DNA of 64,000 nucleotides from Reticulitermes speratus (taxonomy: Eukaryota; Arthropoda; Insecta; Blattodea; Rhinotermitidae), in NCBI GenBank assembly GCA_021186555.1, contig JAJKFL010000005.1, positions 48,015,135 to 48,079,134 of the forward strand. Reading direction: 5' to 3'. A program made the translations under genes and the position numbers. Shown here piece by piece: positions 20,161 to 30,944 of the stretch. The notes beneath the pieces were generated by a model, which did not search any database, was not told where the DNA came from, and worked only from the letters and a program-made list of their open reading frames with translations. Within the stretch, counting starts at the first letter, position 1; each line of letters starts with the position of its first letter.

Positions 20161-20740
20161 GAGGTCACTGATACAAAGATAATTTGCCTCGGAAATTCAT
20201 ACGATGACCAAATACTTCAGCGATGTCTGTATTCATGGCACTGGATACCGCGATAACACCGCGTTACTCCTGCACTCTTCAGGAAACAAGAGGACATGGG
20301 GCCCCCAGCTATTAAAATGCGGTCTGAGCAAATAGGACTACAGAGGCTTCTGCACTCATACAGCCCCATGACACATCTTGAAAGGCTGTGGGAGGACAGA
20401 GAACTGGACAGGGTGTGCAGAAATGAAGTTAACTGCAGGCAACGGTACACAGTTAATTTGTTTTTAGATTATTTTATGACGCAGTTTCGACTGCTGAGAT
20501 CATCTAATGACAAAAACTGATGCGAATAATATGTAAGTAAGGATACGGAGAAAGGCGGTCGTGACCTATTAGAGGATAGTATATGGCATCCGTATGGGGG
20601 ACAGAGAAAAACCAAGAAGGGCCACTTTTATGATCGCCCATATTTAGACCAAGTTTAAAACCGGGTATTGTCTGCAAACACTTCTGGAGGAGTAAGTCTA
20701 CACCAAATTAGTATTTAGATATCGCATTCAGGATATTCCC
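20161..20740. other. Unassigned sequence
   Basis: Two opposed short ORFs lie at 20217-20520. Neither shows a motif I recognise, and their overlap suggests chance. Confidence 0.3.
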
Positions 20741-20744
20741 TGTT

Positions 20745-20950
20745 ATGCAACACAAGTAACACGCAGAGGAGAGATAAGAAATGATTTGGTCGAAAAACCT
20801 GAAGGGAAGAGGGAGGATAATATTAAAAGGGCGTTAGAGAAATATGGTGTGAGGAGGTTGAATTATTTAACTTGGCTCAAGGTAGGGGAGGATAAGTTGT
20901 GTGCTTTTGTGAAAAATGTAATGAACTTCCGGGTTTCGTAGAATGTGGAT
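20745..20950 (+). mobile_element. LINE-B fragment, strongly diverged
   Basis: The order of blocks matches LINE-B: GGTCGAAAAACCTGAAGG, GGGAGGATAATATTAAAAGG, AATTATTTAACTTGGCTCAA and AATGTAATGAACTTCCGGGT. Confidence 0.65.
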
Positions 20951-21174
20951 AATGTGTGACAAGTGGAATTTCAAGGACTCTTGCGTCGTGGAATTACTAA
21001 GTTGGCTTTGTAAGCTTTGAAGAGGAATAAAGGTCCAGAACGATCGCGTCAGAATTGAATTTCAAACGTTTCGTGGCCCTGGTCTTTCTTGACAGCATCA
21101 TCAAAGACGACAAACGTTGGTCTAGTATCTGTGACACTTGGTCAGTCACCTTAGGAGAAATGCATAGATCGAGA

Positions 21175-21445
21175 GTATATGCTGATGTATTTGTACCTGA
21201 CTGGGAAGCGTAACAGGAGGGCGGAGAAAAATATAGAGAGAACAGCTCTATAATCTGTACTCGTCGGCAAACATTATTACGGTGATCAAATTAAGAAGGA
21301 TGAGCTGGGCAGGGGAGGTAACACGTATGGGTAAAATGAAGCGTGACTACATTTTACTGGGAACATTTGATGAGAACAGATTACTTGGAGAACCTAGGGA
21401 TAGGTGGGAAGTTAGTGTTCAAAAATACCCTAAATAGCCTGGGAT
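21175..21445 (+). mobile_element. LINE-B fragment, strongly diverged
   Basis: CTCTATAATCTGTACTCGTC, ATCAAATTAAGAAGGATGAG and CACGTATGGGTAAAATGAAG follow the LINE-B order. The usual VGWGG..NLRVP end is lost. Confidence 0.6.
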
Positions 21446-22475
21446 CAATTAATTTAGGATAAGGTCGCGATGCGGCAGGTGCGCACCCTGAATTTTTCGC
21501 TGGAGGGGCTGACCCTGAGGCTAGATACAGTTTATGTTTGATTTCAAAAATTATGTTATAAAAATCATGTCGCAAGTATAACATAACACTGTCTGCGACT
21601 CCATTTATCTACCTACAAATACAATAACATGTTCCATGACTCAATCACAGTATCCTATGTTCTTGTTTTTTTAATTTCATTAATTTATTTATCAAAATTC
21701 TAATGTACTAGTTATCTGCCGATCTCAGTGGCTGATTTCGGCTGAAGGGGACATCACGTAAAACTTTTGATATCATAATATCTACAAAATCTCTGTTTTT
21801 TTTTAAATTTCAGTTTTGGGGGGTTTGGGGGGCTGCCGGGCTGCACCACCCTTGGGTGTGCCCCTGAGTTGCGGGCTTAGTTTCAGGGTCCAAAAAGGGC
21901 GGTAATTTTTTTTTTACCAGCCGAGATAATATCGGTTTATCGGGAAGGAAGCTGCTGTGTTGAGTTCATGATATGCTATGATTTCAAAGCGGCGGTCAGT
22001 AGAAATTAAAATGGGAACTATCTTAGCAAACTGGAAAGAGAGTTTGCAGGATCAGTCGTGAATACGGGAACTGAACACGATTTCCGGTGACGTCACGTTC
22101 CTTTGCCCCCGCACACACATGTATTCCTATGGAAGCTGTGAATAAGAATATTTTCCAGTTTGTTGGAACCGGTCTGGATCCATGGCGCTCGTCCACCCGC
22201 AAGCAGCTTCGCTTTTGTCCTCTTACCGAAGATGTTATCTGCCAGCCTCGCTAGAAGAACCCCGTCAATCCGCTGCTTCAGTCCGAGATGGATGTGGCAG
22301 ATAGGCCCAGATAGGCATCAGCTGCCACAGAGGCTTCTGCCCCCGCAGGCGGTTCCTCAGACAATCTTCGTTCACATCAGATATTTCAGGAAAACTCGAC
22401 TTCGTTTCAAATGATTTTCACAAGAATATTTCAACCGGAAACAGAATTCTGCAGAAACTTTCTTTCTCCGTTTAA
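21446..22475. other. Unassigned sequence
   Basis: Includes G/C-rich DNA at 22160-22400 with an 84-codon ORF lacking any known motif, and poly-T stretches near 21660 and 21795. No repeat family recognised. Confidence 0.3.
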
Positions 22476-22477
22476 CG

Positions 22478-22775
22478 GCAAAGCCTAGTCGGTACACTAT
22501 GGGCTGGACGACTGAGAAATCGGGTTCGATTCTCGACATGGATAAGAGATTTTTCTCTTATTAAAATTATTCGACAAGGATCTGGGGCACCATCCAGCCT
22601 CCTGTTCAGAGGGCACGGGGGCCAACTTTCTTATAAGTAAAGGAGGACGTGGTGTGAACCTGACTGCTAACGTCCATCTAGTACAGAGGTTAAGAATGTG
22701 GGGAGCTATACCTCTATACCCTCGTATGCCTCCATGGAATGGTACTTCATTAAGCTCAGGGGGCACTGTGCCTTT
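22478..22775 (+). mobile_element. Old SINE-B-related copy
   Basis: The decayed head at about 22480-22545 has a B-box GGTTCGATTCTC. A CCAGCCTCCTGTTCAGAGGG middle follows, then the 3' block GGGGAGCTATACCTCTATAC. Confidence 0.7.
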
Positions 22776-22904
22776 AACATTAACAATTTTTATCGTCTCG
22801 CGTAAATGTCGTCAGACATATTCCAAACAATTTCTGAGCTGTCAATAAATTTCCTGTGAAACATAAAATTCTTGCGGCTGTGAATATGAAGAATACGGTG
22901 GTTT

Positions 22905-23075
22905 GTGATATGGCGCCGTGTAGTTTGGTAGTTAGGTACTGTTTCGGAAGAACGTACTGCCTCCGTCTTCAGGGTGTAAGCCTTGAAGATGGTGGCAGCA
23001 GTTTCCTCCGAAATGTTGGTACCTGTCTATCAAACTACATGGCTTCACATCCCAGAAGACATGATCTTAACTTCC
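22905..23075. mobile_element. Foldback element with hammerhead-like core remnants
   Basis: GGCGCCGTGTAGTTTGGTAG at the left is answered by TATCAAACTACATGGCTTCA at the right. The inner blocks CTGCCTCCGTCTTCAGG and CCTTGAAGATGGTGGCAG also mirror. CCGAAA next to a TTCAGG/CTGAAG-type partner recalls the hammerhead core but is decayed. Confidence 0.75.
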
Positions 23076-23323
23076 CCAGCCGTGGGAACTTAAAAATTTC
23101 GCCTTAATAGGTCTTACATCTACCTGACAGGAAAGTCAAAATTTATCGGCCACTTCAGGGATAATTTGTTGTACCAACGATCGAATACGTTCTGAAATAT
23201 TCACCTCATTAAATACTCCACCTTTACTCCACATATGTTCCTGTATAGTAAACATTTAACGAAATGCACGAAGAAGTGATTTGTATCCGTGCGTGCTGTC
23301 AGCTTCGCAGTGCTGGATACATA

Positions 23324-23599
23324 ACTAACTAACTAACTAACTCCATGAAGCAGAGTCCTTCCTAAGAAGCTAACAGGTCCTCAGCTAGTCAAGAAATTCC
23401 CCGCATTTTATGGAACCCGAAGGTTCATTACCGCATCCACAAGCGCCCGCCACCTGTCCCTATCTTGAGTCACAGCAATCCAGTCCATGCCTCCCCATCC
23501 CACTTCTTGAAGATCCATTTTAATATTACCCTCCCATTTACGTCTAGGTCTTCCAAGTGGTCTCTTTCCATCAGGTTTCCCCACTAAAACCCTGTACAA
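23324..23599 (-). mobile_element. LINE-B, 5'-truncated, with target duplication
   Basis: A minus-strand copy starts at an (AACT)n tail and contains the 3' UTR and coding end ([27 protein letters not shown], with [17 protein letters not shown] upstream). Flanks 23311-23323 and 23600-23612 are identical (TGCTGGATACATA). The 69-codon frame is the LINE end, not a host gene. Confidence 0.93.
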
Positions 23600-23612
23600 T
23601 GCTGGATACATA

Positions 23613-24365
23613 CGCAAAATAAATGCATATCAAAGCTCATAACGCAGTCTGTGAGAAATTAGAACGCATTTCTGCTACGCATGTCCTTCGAATTGTTGTA
23701 CACCCTTCCAGTCCTGTTTTTAATGTACAGTATAATTTCAAAGTTACATAATCGATATGCCTGTTTAGGCAGCTCTACCTAAGCCACACAGATGTTCATC
23801 GCGATATACCTAGGCATATATTTCAAAGCGTATTTCACGCGACAGTCCCTGAGGATGAGTTATATAAAAAAACAACATATAATCAGAGAGCATATTAAAG
23901 AAACTGTCAATTGGCACGCAACCCCGAATATACACTGTGTAATCTAATGTAACATGTATAATATAAAACCTACTATATACCGCCACAACAAGAAGATAAT
24001 GAAGTTATTTCAATCTGAGATCCCTACCCTGATTATGGAGCAGCTACCTCTTGGAGAAACGATACCTGGCTATCGATCGAGTTTAGAGATATCGATAAGA
24101 TATTATTACCTGCCTCCGAAGGGTACGTGTATGTTGAACAAGATAAGAAAGGCAGGGGGTATTGGGAAACAAGCTGACACGTGGAAAAAAGACATTGGGT
24201 TTTATGTAACTCGATGGTTCGGGTGAAGGGCAAGTTGCATATCCTCCTAATTTGTGTAACAGTGACATAGACGATTAGGATTACACAACAAACAGGATTA
24301 TTGGTTAAAATTGAAATTAAAACCAACTTGATGCACACTCACTATTAAAATACTTTAATAGTAGA
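23613..24365. other. Unassigned sequence
   Basis: No family or gene recognised. Overlapping ORFs on both strands at 23954-24338 show no known motif. Confidence 0.3.
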
Positions 24366-24369
24366 TTAA

Positions 24370-24418
24370 TTAACCCGACATGTTTCGGTCAGGTACCTGA
24401 CCATCTTCAGGGGTATAC
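24370..24418 (-). ncRNA. Hammerhead-like ribozyme motif, well conserved
   Basis: On the minus strand: UACCC, CUGAAGA, U, stem II GGUCAG..CUGACC (a perfect palindrome), GAAAC, AUGUC, GGGUU. UACCC and GGGUU pair as stem I. ACA/UGU forms a three-pair stem III with no loop. C before GGG is the expected cleavage-site base (GUC). Core strands CUGANGA and GAAA are intact. The one U between the core A and stem II is not in the textbook core. Short stem III and self-complementarity suggest a dimeric form, as proposed for retroelement hammerheads. Confidence 0.6.
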
Positions 24419-24419
24419 T

Positions 24420-25000
24420 ACATTTAGTTGCGCAGACCATATGTTAAACATACACATAAGATATGAGCCTATAAGGTCTCGTCGTATATAAAGTTTTCAC
24501 AAATCACTAAAAATCACTAAAACTTTTTAAAAATAGTCAACACTTGCAATCCTGCAATAGTTCCACCTTTTGTAAAACTTGTAGCACTATTATTGTATAA
24601 TACTTTGTCATATTCACTAATGCGTCCTGTTTTTCATATCGCAGCATGTCTCGTAGCGAAGCTGTGTAGTGTACCTTTTATTGTAGATCTGCTATGATCT
24701 GAAGTCTGGGATATTATGTCTGCGCGTTATTATTGGCATATTGTTATTTTCATATGCATGGTTTTGCATTGCCGTTTTTTGTGTTTCCTGTTACGTAGAC
24801 TGTGTTTTATGCGTGTTTTGAGGTGTAACGGTTGCTTGCTGTCGGTCAAGGATTATTGGTATCAGTCATAAATAGACCGAAGCATATTTCGTGTTTGGTG
24901 CATATAACAAACAAACTAACTAACTAACTTGGTAGCTGATTAATTAAATAAATGACTGTCGGATGGATTAATAAATATACTCATTAACTAACGTAGCCTT
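24420..25000. other. Unassigned A/T-rich sequence beside hammerhead-like motif
   Basis: Could be the body of the element that carries the motif at 24370, but I cannot identify coding remnants. Contains AACTAACT-type short repeats near 24908-24930. Confidence 0.3.
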
Positions 25001-25004
25001 CCAG

Positions 25005-25110
25005 GTTGGGGGTTGGGCGTGGGACTAACATCCTCACCTCGTAAAAAAAAAGCCCAGAAAAGGGGAGGCCAAGGCCCGAAAGCGGAGCGAGGAACCACAG
25101 ATGTCGCGGT
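25005..25110 (+). mobile_element. Possible LINE 5'-UTR fragment
   Basis: CCAGGTTGGGGGTTGGGCGT with the following GGGACTAACATCCTCACCTC resembles a conserved 5' leader seen in RTE-like LINEs. This is recognition from memory and weak. Confidence 0.35.
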
Positions 25111-25114
25111 GTAG

Positions 25115-25350
25115 AGGTTAGGTCTCATGATTTGTATTAAGAAATTCCCGGATTCAATTCCCAGCCAGAAAGTCGGGTATTATAACTGAGGTTTAGTGAT
25201 TTTTCTGTTTCCATTCAGGTAGATACTGGGATAATAATTTAAAACAATTTCCAGAAGCATCGTTTGTAATTATCATTCACTAATGACCTCCCATAACCTT
25301 CACAGTATAGAAATGATCAGATAACCAGTAAATGGCCCTCTGACTCAGAC
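25115..25350 (+). mobile_element. tRNA-like SINE, unclassified
   Basis: GTCGCGGTGTAGAGGTTAGG and the B-box-like GATTCAATTCCC mark a tRNA-derived head. The body (TTCCATTCAGGTAGATACTGG) is unlike SINE-A to E. Confidence 0.45.
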
Positions 25351-25674
25351 AGTAATCAAAATAACATTAAATTTCAGTTTCTACCTCACAGAAAATGCGA
25401 AGCGTTACCATTACAAAGGTTGACCAAATAAATATACTCTGTGGACAAAGTGCATAGCTCTTGAATGTTAAGGCATTAACCGCTGTGGTTAGTTTTAAAT
25501 AACGGCACAACACCTTAAAACATGCCACGACCACTTCCACATTTTCCCCAATTCATCATTCACTTTTCATTCCCTTCTAAATATAGGATATATAACAAAT
25601 TGAGAAAGCGTATTTAAATAACGCTAAACTAACGCACCTTACTTGTTCTTGTGATTAATTCAGAAATGACGCAT

Positions 25675-25880
25675 TCTTAGTCTCCGCGTTAGATGGAGGT
25701 GAGTTACTAGTTTCACGCCCCAGCCGCTTTAACCTTGCGAAAAGAAGCCACCGATATTCATTGTACAGGACGCTGGGTCGGCCTCAAAGCCTGTTTGAAC
25801 GCTGTCGGACACCGAACCCAAATTCCTCGGTCACCCAGCTCGTAACGTAGTCACTATACTGACTGAGCTATCCCATTTCC
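25675..25880 (-). mobile_element. Old SINE-B-related copy
   Basis: Middle block TTCACGCCCCAGCCGCTTTA and head region ending ATACTGACTGAGCTATCCC, minus orientation. Confidence 0.65.
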
Positions 25881-26349
25881 TAGGAAACGAAGATGAAACT
25901 CTACTGTCATCAGCCGTAACCATCCCACACTCTGAACCTCTGATCTCAAGGTGTTTGCGTCCATTATTCCGCCTTATCTTGGTCCCATCTTTCCGGACTT
26001 CTCCCTCAAAATACACCACAGCAGGTATGTAAAACGCAGCTGGTGCGCCTTATTAGTTAGAACAGCGGTCACGAGGTAGCTCAGTGTTGTGAGACACGTT
26101 ATCAGATTGATCAGGATGCCAGATTACATTCAGTAGTGTCGCCGAGCGGAACAGGACCATACACTATTGTATCTACCCTTGTGACGAGGTAGGAGGGTGA
26201 AGGGGGCGCGGAGAGAAGTGAATGCCTTTCCTTTTACCATTACCATCTTTTTTGGGCCCTGTAATTGGGTATTGATTCCTTTTCAAGCACATATACACAC
26301 CCATCTGGTTGCCTAGTTACTACACTCTGCACACAAACTCAAGAAACCG

Positions 26350-26655
26350 AGACGACTCGGTTCGTACAGTGATTATAGTGTATAGGCTCGCCAAGCGAGG
26401 GTTCGAAGTTCGAATTCTGGCAGGGGCAAGAGACTTTTCTTCTCTGTACAGCGTCCAGACAGGCTCTGCGACCCCACTCAGCCTCCTATCGACTGAGTAC
26501 TGGGGGAGATGGCTCGTTCCACGGGGTTAAAGCGGTCGTAAATGTGAATTGACCTGTCGCCAATATCTGGTGCTGAGGTCAAGAACGTGTGGATCTATAC
26601 CTTCACTCTCCCTCCTATACGTCTTTATGGCGTTGTGCTTAATTAAACATATAAC
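26350..26655 (+). mobile_element. Old SINE-B-related copy
   Basis: The decayed head has GGTTCGAAGTTCGAATTCTG near 26400. TCAGCCTCCTATCGACTGAG and GTGGATCTATACCTTCACTC blocks follow, then the 3' GGCGTTGTGCTTAATTAA end shared by this subfamily. Confidence 0.75.
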
Positions 26656-26764
26656 TCAGTGGTACATAATGCCCTTTAGAAATTGATACTCGCGTAGGCC
26701 ACTTATGTAGTGAAAATGGAGGCAGTATATTCTTCATTCGAGGCATAATGTCCGGCCACTTGAT

Positions 26765-27042
26765 TGGAGGTGCTGAAGAAAACCATGAGAAACGTCAGAA
26801 TAGCTGGGTTTTAAAAGGTTCTGACGATGGTGTATGATATTCTGAACCACTTGTTTTTTGGACTTTGTCCATCGTCTTTTAAAAATCACCTGAAGACGGA
26901 GGAAGATCTTTTCTGCGAAGCGTTGTGAATTTTAGAGTTTTATATTTTTGTATTTTACATTTTGTATTACATTTTATTCACATTAAAAGACGATGGACAA
27001 AGTCCAAAAAACAAATGGTTCAGAATGTCAGAATAGCTGTTT
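26765..27042. mobile_element. Foldback element
   Basis: Inverted arms: TTTTTTGGACTTTGTCCATC at about 26850-26880 answers GATGGACAAAGTCCAAAAAA at about 26991-27010, and TCAGAATAGCTG occurs near both outer ends. CCTGAAGACGGAGG and TGCGAAGCG in the centre resemble decayed hammerhead core strands. Confidence 0.75.
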
Positions 27043-27488
27043 CAGGGCCGAGATATAAACCCGGGAGCTTCAAAATACGGAGCAGACGAGGTACAACCTT
27101 GACTGTGACTGCAGTTCGGTTCAGTTCAGTTTTTATGATACGAAGTGACACCAGCAGTGTAAATACGTGCAGTCAGTTCTGCGATGTGGAACAGTATAAC
27201 AGTTATCAGCAGTTGACGCTTATGAGGAAAATGGCTGTAGAGGAATAGACCGTCAGAAATGGTGGACTTCTAGCAAGGGGGAGTTTCAAGCTGTCACAAG
27301 GTATGGTCTGACAGGGCGGCTTCTACAACGTGACAGCAGTAAGGGTTCAGGCCACACGAAGAAAATAGGATGGCTACAACCCTTGGCATTGTGGTGGTCC
27401 ATCACATGGGGGTGAGTGGCATGGTCATTAAACCATTCTATCCTCCAGTCTCCCAGTTAATAGAGATATTGGGTGGTTTGGTTTGTAT
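27043..27488. other. Unassigned sequence
   Basis: No repeat family or gene recognised. Confidence 0.3.
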
Positions 27489-27835
27489 CATTCATTCTGT
27501 AGTCTGTCTTACGACAGGTCCGTAGCCTCTTCCAAAGCGAGTTCTCCATTGAGTGCGATCTAGTGCTTCCTCTTTCAATTTCCAGTATATTCTCTTTTCC
27601 TTAAGGTCATCCAGTAGCTGCTTACGCCTTCTTCCTTGTCTTCCTATCATTTCTATCCTTCCTTCTAACTTTCCTTCAATCACATGTTTCAGAAGGCAGT
27701 TTCTACGCAAGATGTGACCAATCCAGTTACCCTTTCTTCTTTTTATTGTATGCACGATATTCCTCTCCTCCTTGACTCTGTGTAATACTTCTTCATTTCT
27801 CACACGATCGGTCCAACTGATCTCCATTCTCCATT
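27489..27835 (-). mobile_element. LINE-A 3' fragment
   Basis: An open minus frame reads EISWTDRVRNEEVLHRVKEE, then WIGHILRRNCLLKHVIEGKL and RFGRGYGPVVRQTTE at its stop. This is the C-terminal tail of an RTE-like LINE polyprotein, downstream of the reverse-transcriptase core. It lacks endonuclease and catalytic motifs. The plus-strand relative at 46316-46716 is very similar, so LINE-A was recently active. Confidence 0.85.
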
Positions 27836-28375
27836 GATGTGTAGACCATCATGGAAATGTTGTGGTAAGGGAACGAAGTAGCTAGCACCAATTGGAAAAT
27901 CGGATCAGATTCATTCAGAGTAAAATTGTATTATGAATATTTGTAAGTAATAATCAGTTTTATGCGAAATATGAGTAGTAATTCCCAAATCCTGTTTTTC
28001 CGAAGAGCTTGGCAGACACAACGAGGAAGGTTTCGGTAGCAACTGTCTCGGGGGTAAACATAGGGATTGGGCGCAACTCCTTCGTGACACCGAACTACCC
28101 GAAGGGGTTGGCAACACATGGATCACGAGCCGATATCCTCTTTCGATTCCTCAGGCGACACTTTCACTACTCGTATGGTAGAACCACTTCACGGAGCCGT
28201 GGTTCACGGTCACTGTAAGTGGTATCGGCCGTGCACGACAAGTGATACGGATGGCCAGAGTAGGAGGGGGCTGTGACGTTTCGTCACTGCAAGTGGTAGT
28301 TTCGGTGACCTTAGACACCGATCGGCCACGAAGGTACGCGGCATTAGATCAAGCGATTTTTAAAGCGCTGGACAA
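27836..28375. other. Unassigned sequence
   Basis: Contains short inverted GTGGTATCGG/CGGTGACC-like words but no family I recognise. Small ORFs overlap on both strands. Confidence 0.3.
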
Positions 28376-28377
28376 CA

Positions 28378-28407
28378 GTAATAATAATAATAATAATAAT
28401 AATAATG
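28378..28407. repeat. (AAT)n microsatellite
   Basis: Uninterrupted trinucleotide repeat at the 3' tail of the adjacent minus-strand LINE-B copy. Confidence 0.9.
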
Positions 28408-28597
28408 ATAACTACATGGAGCAGAGTCCTTCTTGAAAAGCCATTAGTACTTCAGCTAGTAAGGAAATTCTCCACATTTTATGGAAACCGAAGGTTCATT
28501 ACCGCATTCACAAAAGCCCGCCACTTTGCCCTATCTTCAGACAGATCAATCCAGTCCACGCTCTCCCAAATGATTTCTTTATCATCCATTTTAATAA
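28400..28597 (-). mobile_element. LINE-B 3' fragment with probable target duplication
   Basis: ATGGAGCAGAGTCCTTCTTG and CGAAGGTTCATTACCGCATT are the LINE-B 3' end in minus orientation. A run like AACA(G/A)TAATAATAA lies on both sides, but simple repeats weaken this as a target duplication. Confidence 0.8.
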
Positions 28598-28805
28598 CAA
28601 TAATAATAAACCGCGCATCTACGAGAACTTCGGAAAGTACTTACTGCAAAAGTACAAAACGCTTATCACGAGGAATAGCATTACATGTACCAAACATTGT
28701 AACTGCACAATAGCTGCAACATTGGATACCCTAGAAACAGGATTTGTTTCAGGTATATAATTGTAAATACCCCGCATAAAGGTGATATCATATATAATAA
28801 TAATG

Positions 28806-29111
28806 TGAATATCACTTACACCAACTACATAAATATCACTTACACCAACTACATAAATATCACTTACACCAACTACATAAATATCACTTACACCAACTAC
28901 ATAAATATCACTTACACCAACTACATAAATATCACTTACACCAACTACATAAATATCACTTACACCAACTACATAAATATCACTTACACCAACTACATAA
29001 ATATCACTTACACCAACTACATAAATATCACTTACACCAACTACATAAATATCACTTACACCAACTACATAAATATCACTTACACCAACTACATAAATAT
29101 CACTTACACCA
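28806..29111 (+). repeat. 24-bp minisatellite, 12.7 copies
   Basis: The unit is AATATCACTTACACCAACTA plus CATA. Copies are identical or nearly so. Since 24 is divisible by three, frames stay open on both strands and encode ITYTNYIN or SDIYVVGV octapeptide repeats. I regard both as by-products. Confidence 0.97.
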
Positions 29112-29165
29112 ACGATATGCACTTGTTTATTAAAAAGAACACTAAATAGTTCCTAAAATGTTAGT

Positions 29166-29217
29166 TAAAACCCCTACATATGTTTCGACCTATCGATAGG
29201 TCATCTTCAGGGGGTAT
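29166..29217 (-). ncRNA. Hammerhead-like ribozyme motif, well conserved
   Basis: On the minus strand: UACCCC, CUGAAGA, U, stem II GACCUAUCGAUAGGUC (perfect palindrome), GAAAC, AUAUGU, A, GGGGU. CCCC/GGGG form stem I, ACAU/AUGU stem III, and A is the predicted cleavage-site base (GUA). The extra U after the first core strand is present as in the other copies. Confidence 0.6.
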
Positions 29218-29292
29218 GTCACAACTGCTTGTATTAAAAACACGTACACATATTGTTGATATATATAAAAGTATAGTCATCGTCATATTTCA

Positions 29293-29450
29293 TTATTATT
29301 ATTATTATTATTACGTGGACAAATGCGTTCTTAGAAGCACTTCGCAGTATTTGTACACTTTTAAAGTATATTGTCTACACCCTCACTATTGTAGTGATAT
29401 TTCTAGCAGTTTTGTGATGTTAGAATGTAGATATATATATATATATATAG
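29293..29450. repeat. Microsatellites (TTA)n and (AT)n
   Basis: (TTA)n at about 29293-29313 and (AT)n at about 29431-29449, separated by nonrepetitive A/T-rich DNA. Confidence 0.85.
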
Positions 29451-29459
29451 TTACGGTTT

Positions 29460-30115
29460 TTACTTTTGCTATTATGTCTCCTTTGTCTGTATAAATTAGC
29501 AGTTATAATGTAGAGACGTGGACATCGTGTTGTTTCCGTTGGAGGGTGTGATTGCAATGCACGGTGAAATCAGAATAAAGATAATAATAATGTTTTCGTC
29601 GTCGCTTTTAAAATCACATTTACCGATTACAGTTGGAAGGCAGCAAACGCCACCAATATCCATATCGGTTTAGGCCGTGCCCCGGAACACTTGCTGTGTT
29701 CCATTCTGTAGGGGCCTAATTACGGGTTTCAGTTCGACCCAGACAGGCAATCAGGTTTCTGGTAGGGATGACTGTGTAACTTCTAAGGGAGTATGCGAGA
29801 TGTGTGACAACTGCGGGATGAACGTAATGTTCAGGCTTGAATGGTTATGTCGACGTAATGAATGCGGCCTATTGTATGGAGATTGGGAGCTGAGTGCAGT
29901 AAGCGTGTAAGTCCCCTGCGAGAGGGCGACGGAGACAGGAACGAGTACGCCTAGTTTGCATCTGGGGAGTCGGGTGGATGGGGGGATTTTGAAAATTCCA
30001 ATGGAAGAAACAAACAAGAAAACAGCAAGGGCAGACAGGAAGCAGAAGAGAGCGAATTAAAAAAAAAAAACGCTGGTAAGAGAGAAAAATGGAAAGAACT
30101 GTAGAAATATAAAGA
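29460..30115. other. Unassigned sequence
   Basis: No repeat recognised. About 29990-30140 is purine-rich with an A10 run at 30060, which creates a long minus frame of Phe/Leu/Ser. Confidence 0.3.
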
Positions 30116-30149
30116 AAGAAACAGGTAATGAAGGAATGGAGAAGGAATA

Positions 30150-30230
30150 TGGAAGCAGCAGGTTCCTTCGAAAGCTTGGTTTCTCTCTACGAAACTACAT
30201 GGCTTCATATCCCAGAAGACCTTGTCTTCA
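30150..30230 (+). mobile_element. Fragment of foldback family
   Basis: GCAGCAGGTTCCTTCGAAAG, then ACTACATGGCTTCATATCCC and AGAAGAC, equals the right arm of the element at 22905-23075. Confidence 0.6.
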
Positions 30231-30269
30231 AGGAAAGAAAGAGGCAAGATAGGAAACCAGAAATACAAG

Positions 30270-30800
30270 CCAGGCAATGTATGTAGAAACCTAATATCAA
30301 GGCGAGTTCGTGTGACCACTGTTGCTGTGGAAAGGCAATAAATGTTACATATTCGGAGTGTGTGTCTGTAGCCTTAGTTATCCAGCATGCAAAGCGCATG
30401 CGCCGTATTATATTGTCATCTGTGGTCTGTCTGGCTGTACCATATTTTTCCACATTATCTCATAAACGGCACGGTTTTCGGAAAAAAAGTTATTGAACAT
30501 AAATGTGTGTTTTGATTTTCTGTACAAATTTTATCTAAACCATTTTTCATTCTAAGAAGAATTGAGCGAGACATTATCATAAATGTGCTTAGGTCTCCAT
30601 GTAGAGTACTCGTTATTCTTGTCAGATTTTAATGAAACTTGAATATCTGGACAGAGTTTCGAAAAAAATATTCAAATATCAAATTTTATGAAAATCCATT
30701 TAGCGGGAGCCGAGTTGTTCCATGCGGACGGACAGACAGACATGACGAGGCTCATAGTCGCTTTCCGCAATTTTGCTATCGCGCCTAAAAACGAAAGAGA
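30270..30800 (+). mobile_element. Family F repeat, long copy
   Basis: It is collinear with 39310-39850 over roughly 520 bp. Shared words include AAGCGCATGCGCCG, TTTTTCCACATTATCTCA, GAAGAATTGAGCGAGA and the tail GTTCCATGCG..CGGACAGACAGACATGACGA. The end ATTTTGCTATCGCGCCTAAA is found at several other sites. I see no coding region. It is likely a nonautonomous element or the 3' end of one. Confidence 0.85.
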
Positions 30801-30944
30801 CAGGCAGCAACGAAGAAAAAAAGAAGGACAGTTCATTAACAATCTGATATATTAATGGCATAGTTAATAAATCTAATATTATTCATGTTTTACTATGTAA
30901 ATAATTGTACCAGTTGGTGTAAAAGGGTGTGATTTGAGATGATG

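Noticed and set aside
28806-29111. CRISPR-like direct repeats
   Set aside because: Copies are contiguous with no unique spacers, and the window is eukaryotic.
28619-29149. Opposed repeat-protein frames (ITYTNYIN and SDIYVVGV octapeptides)
   Set aside because: A 24-bp tandem repeat keeps all frames open; both strands are open at once and there is no other coding evidence.
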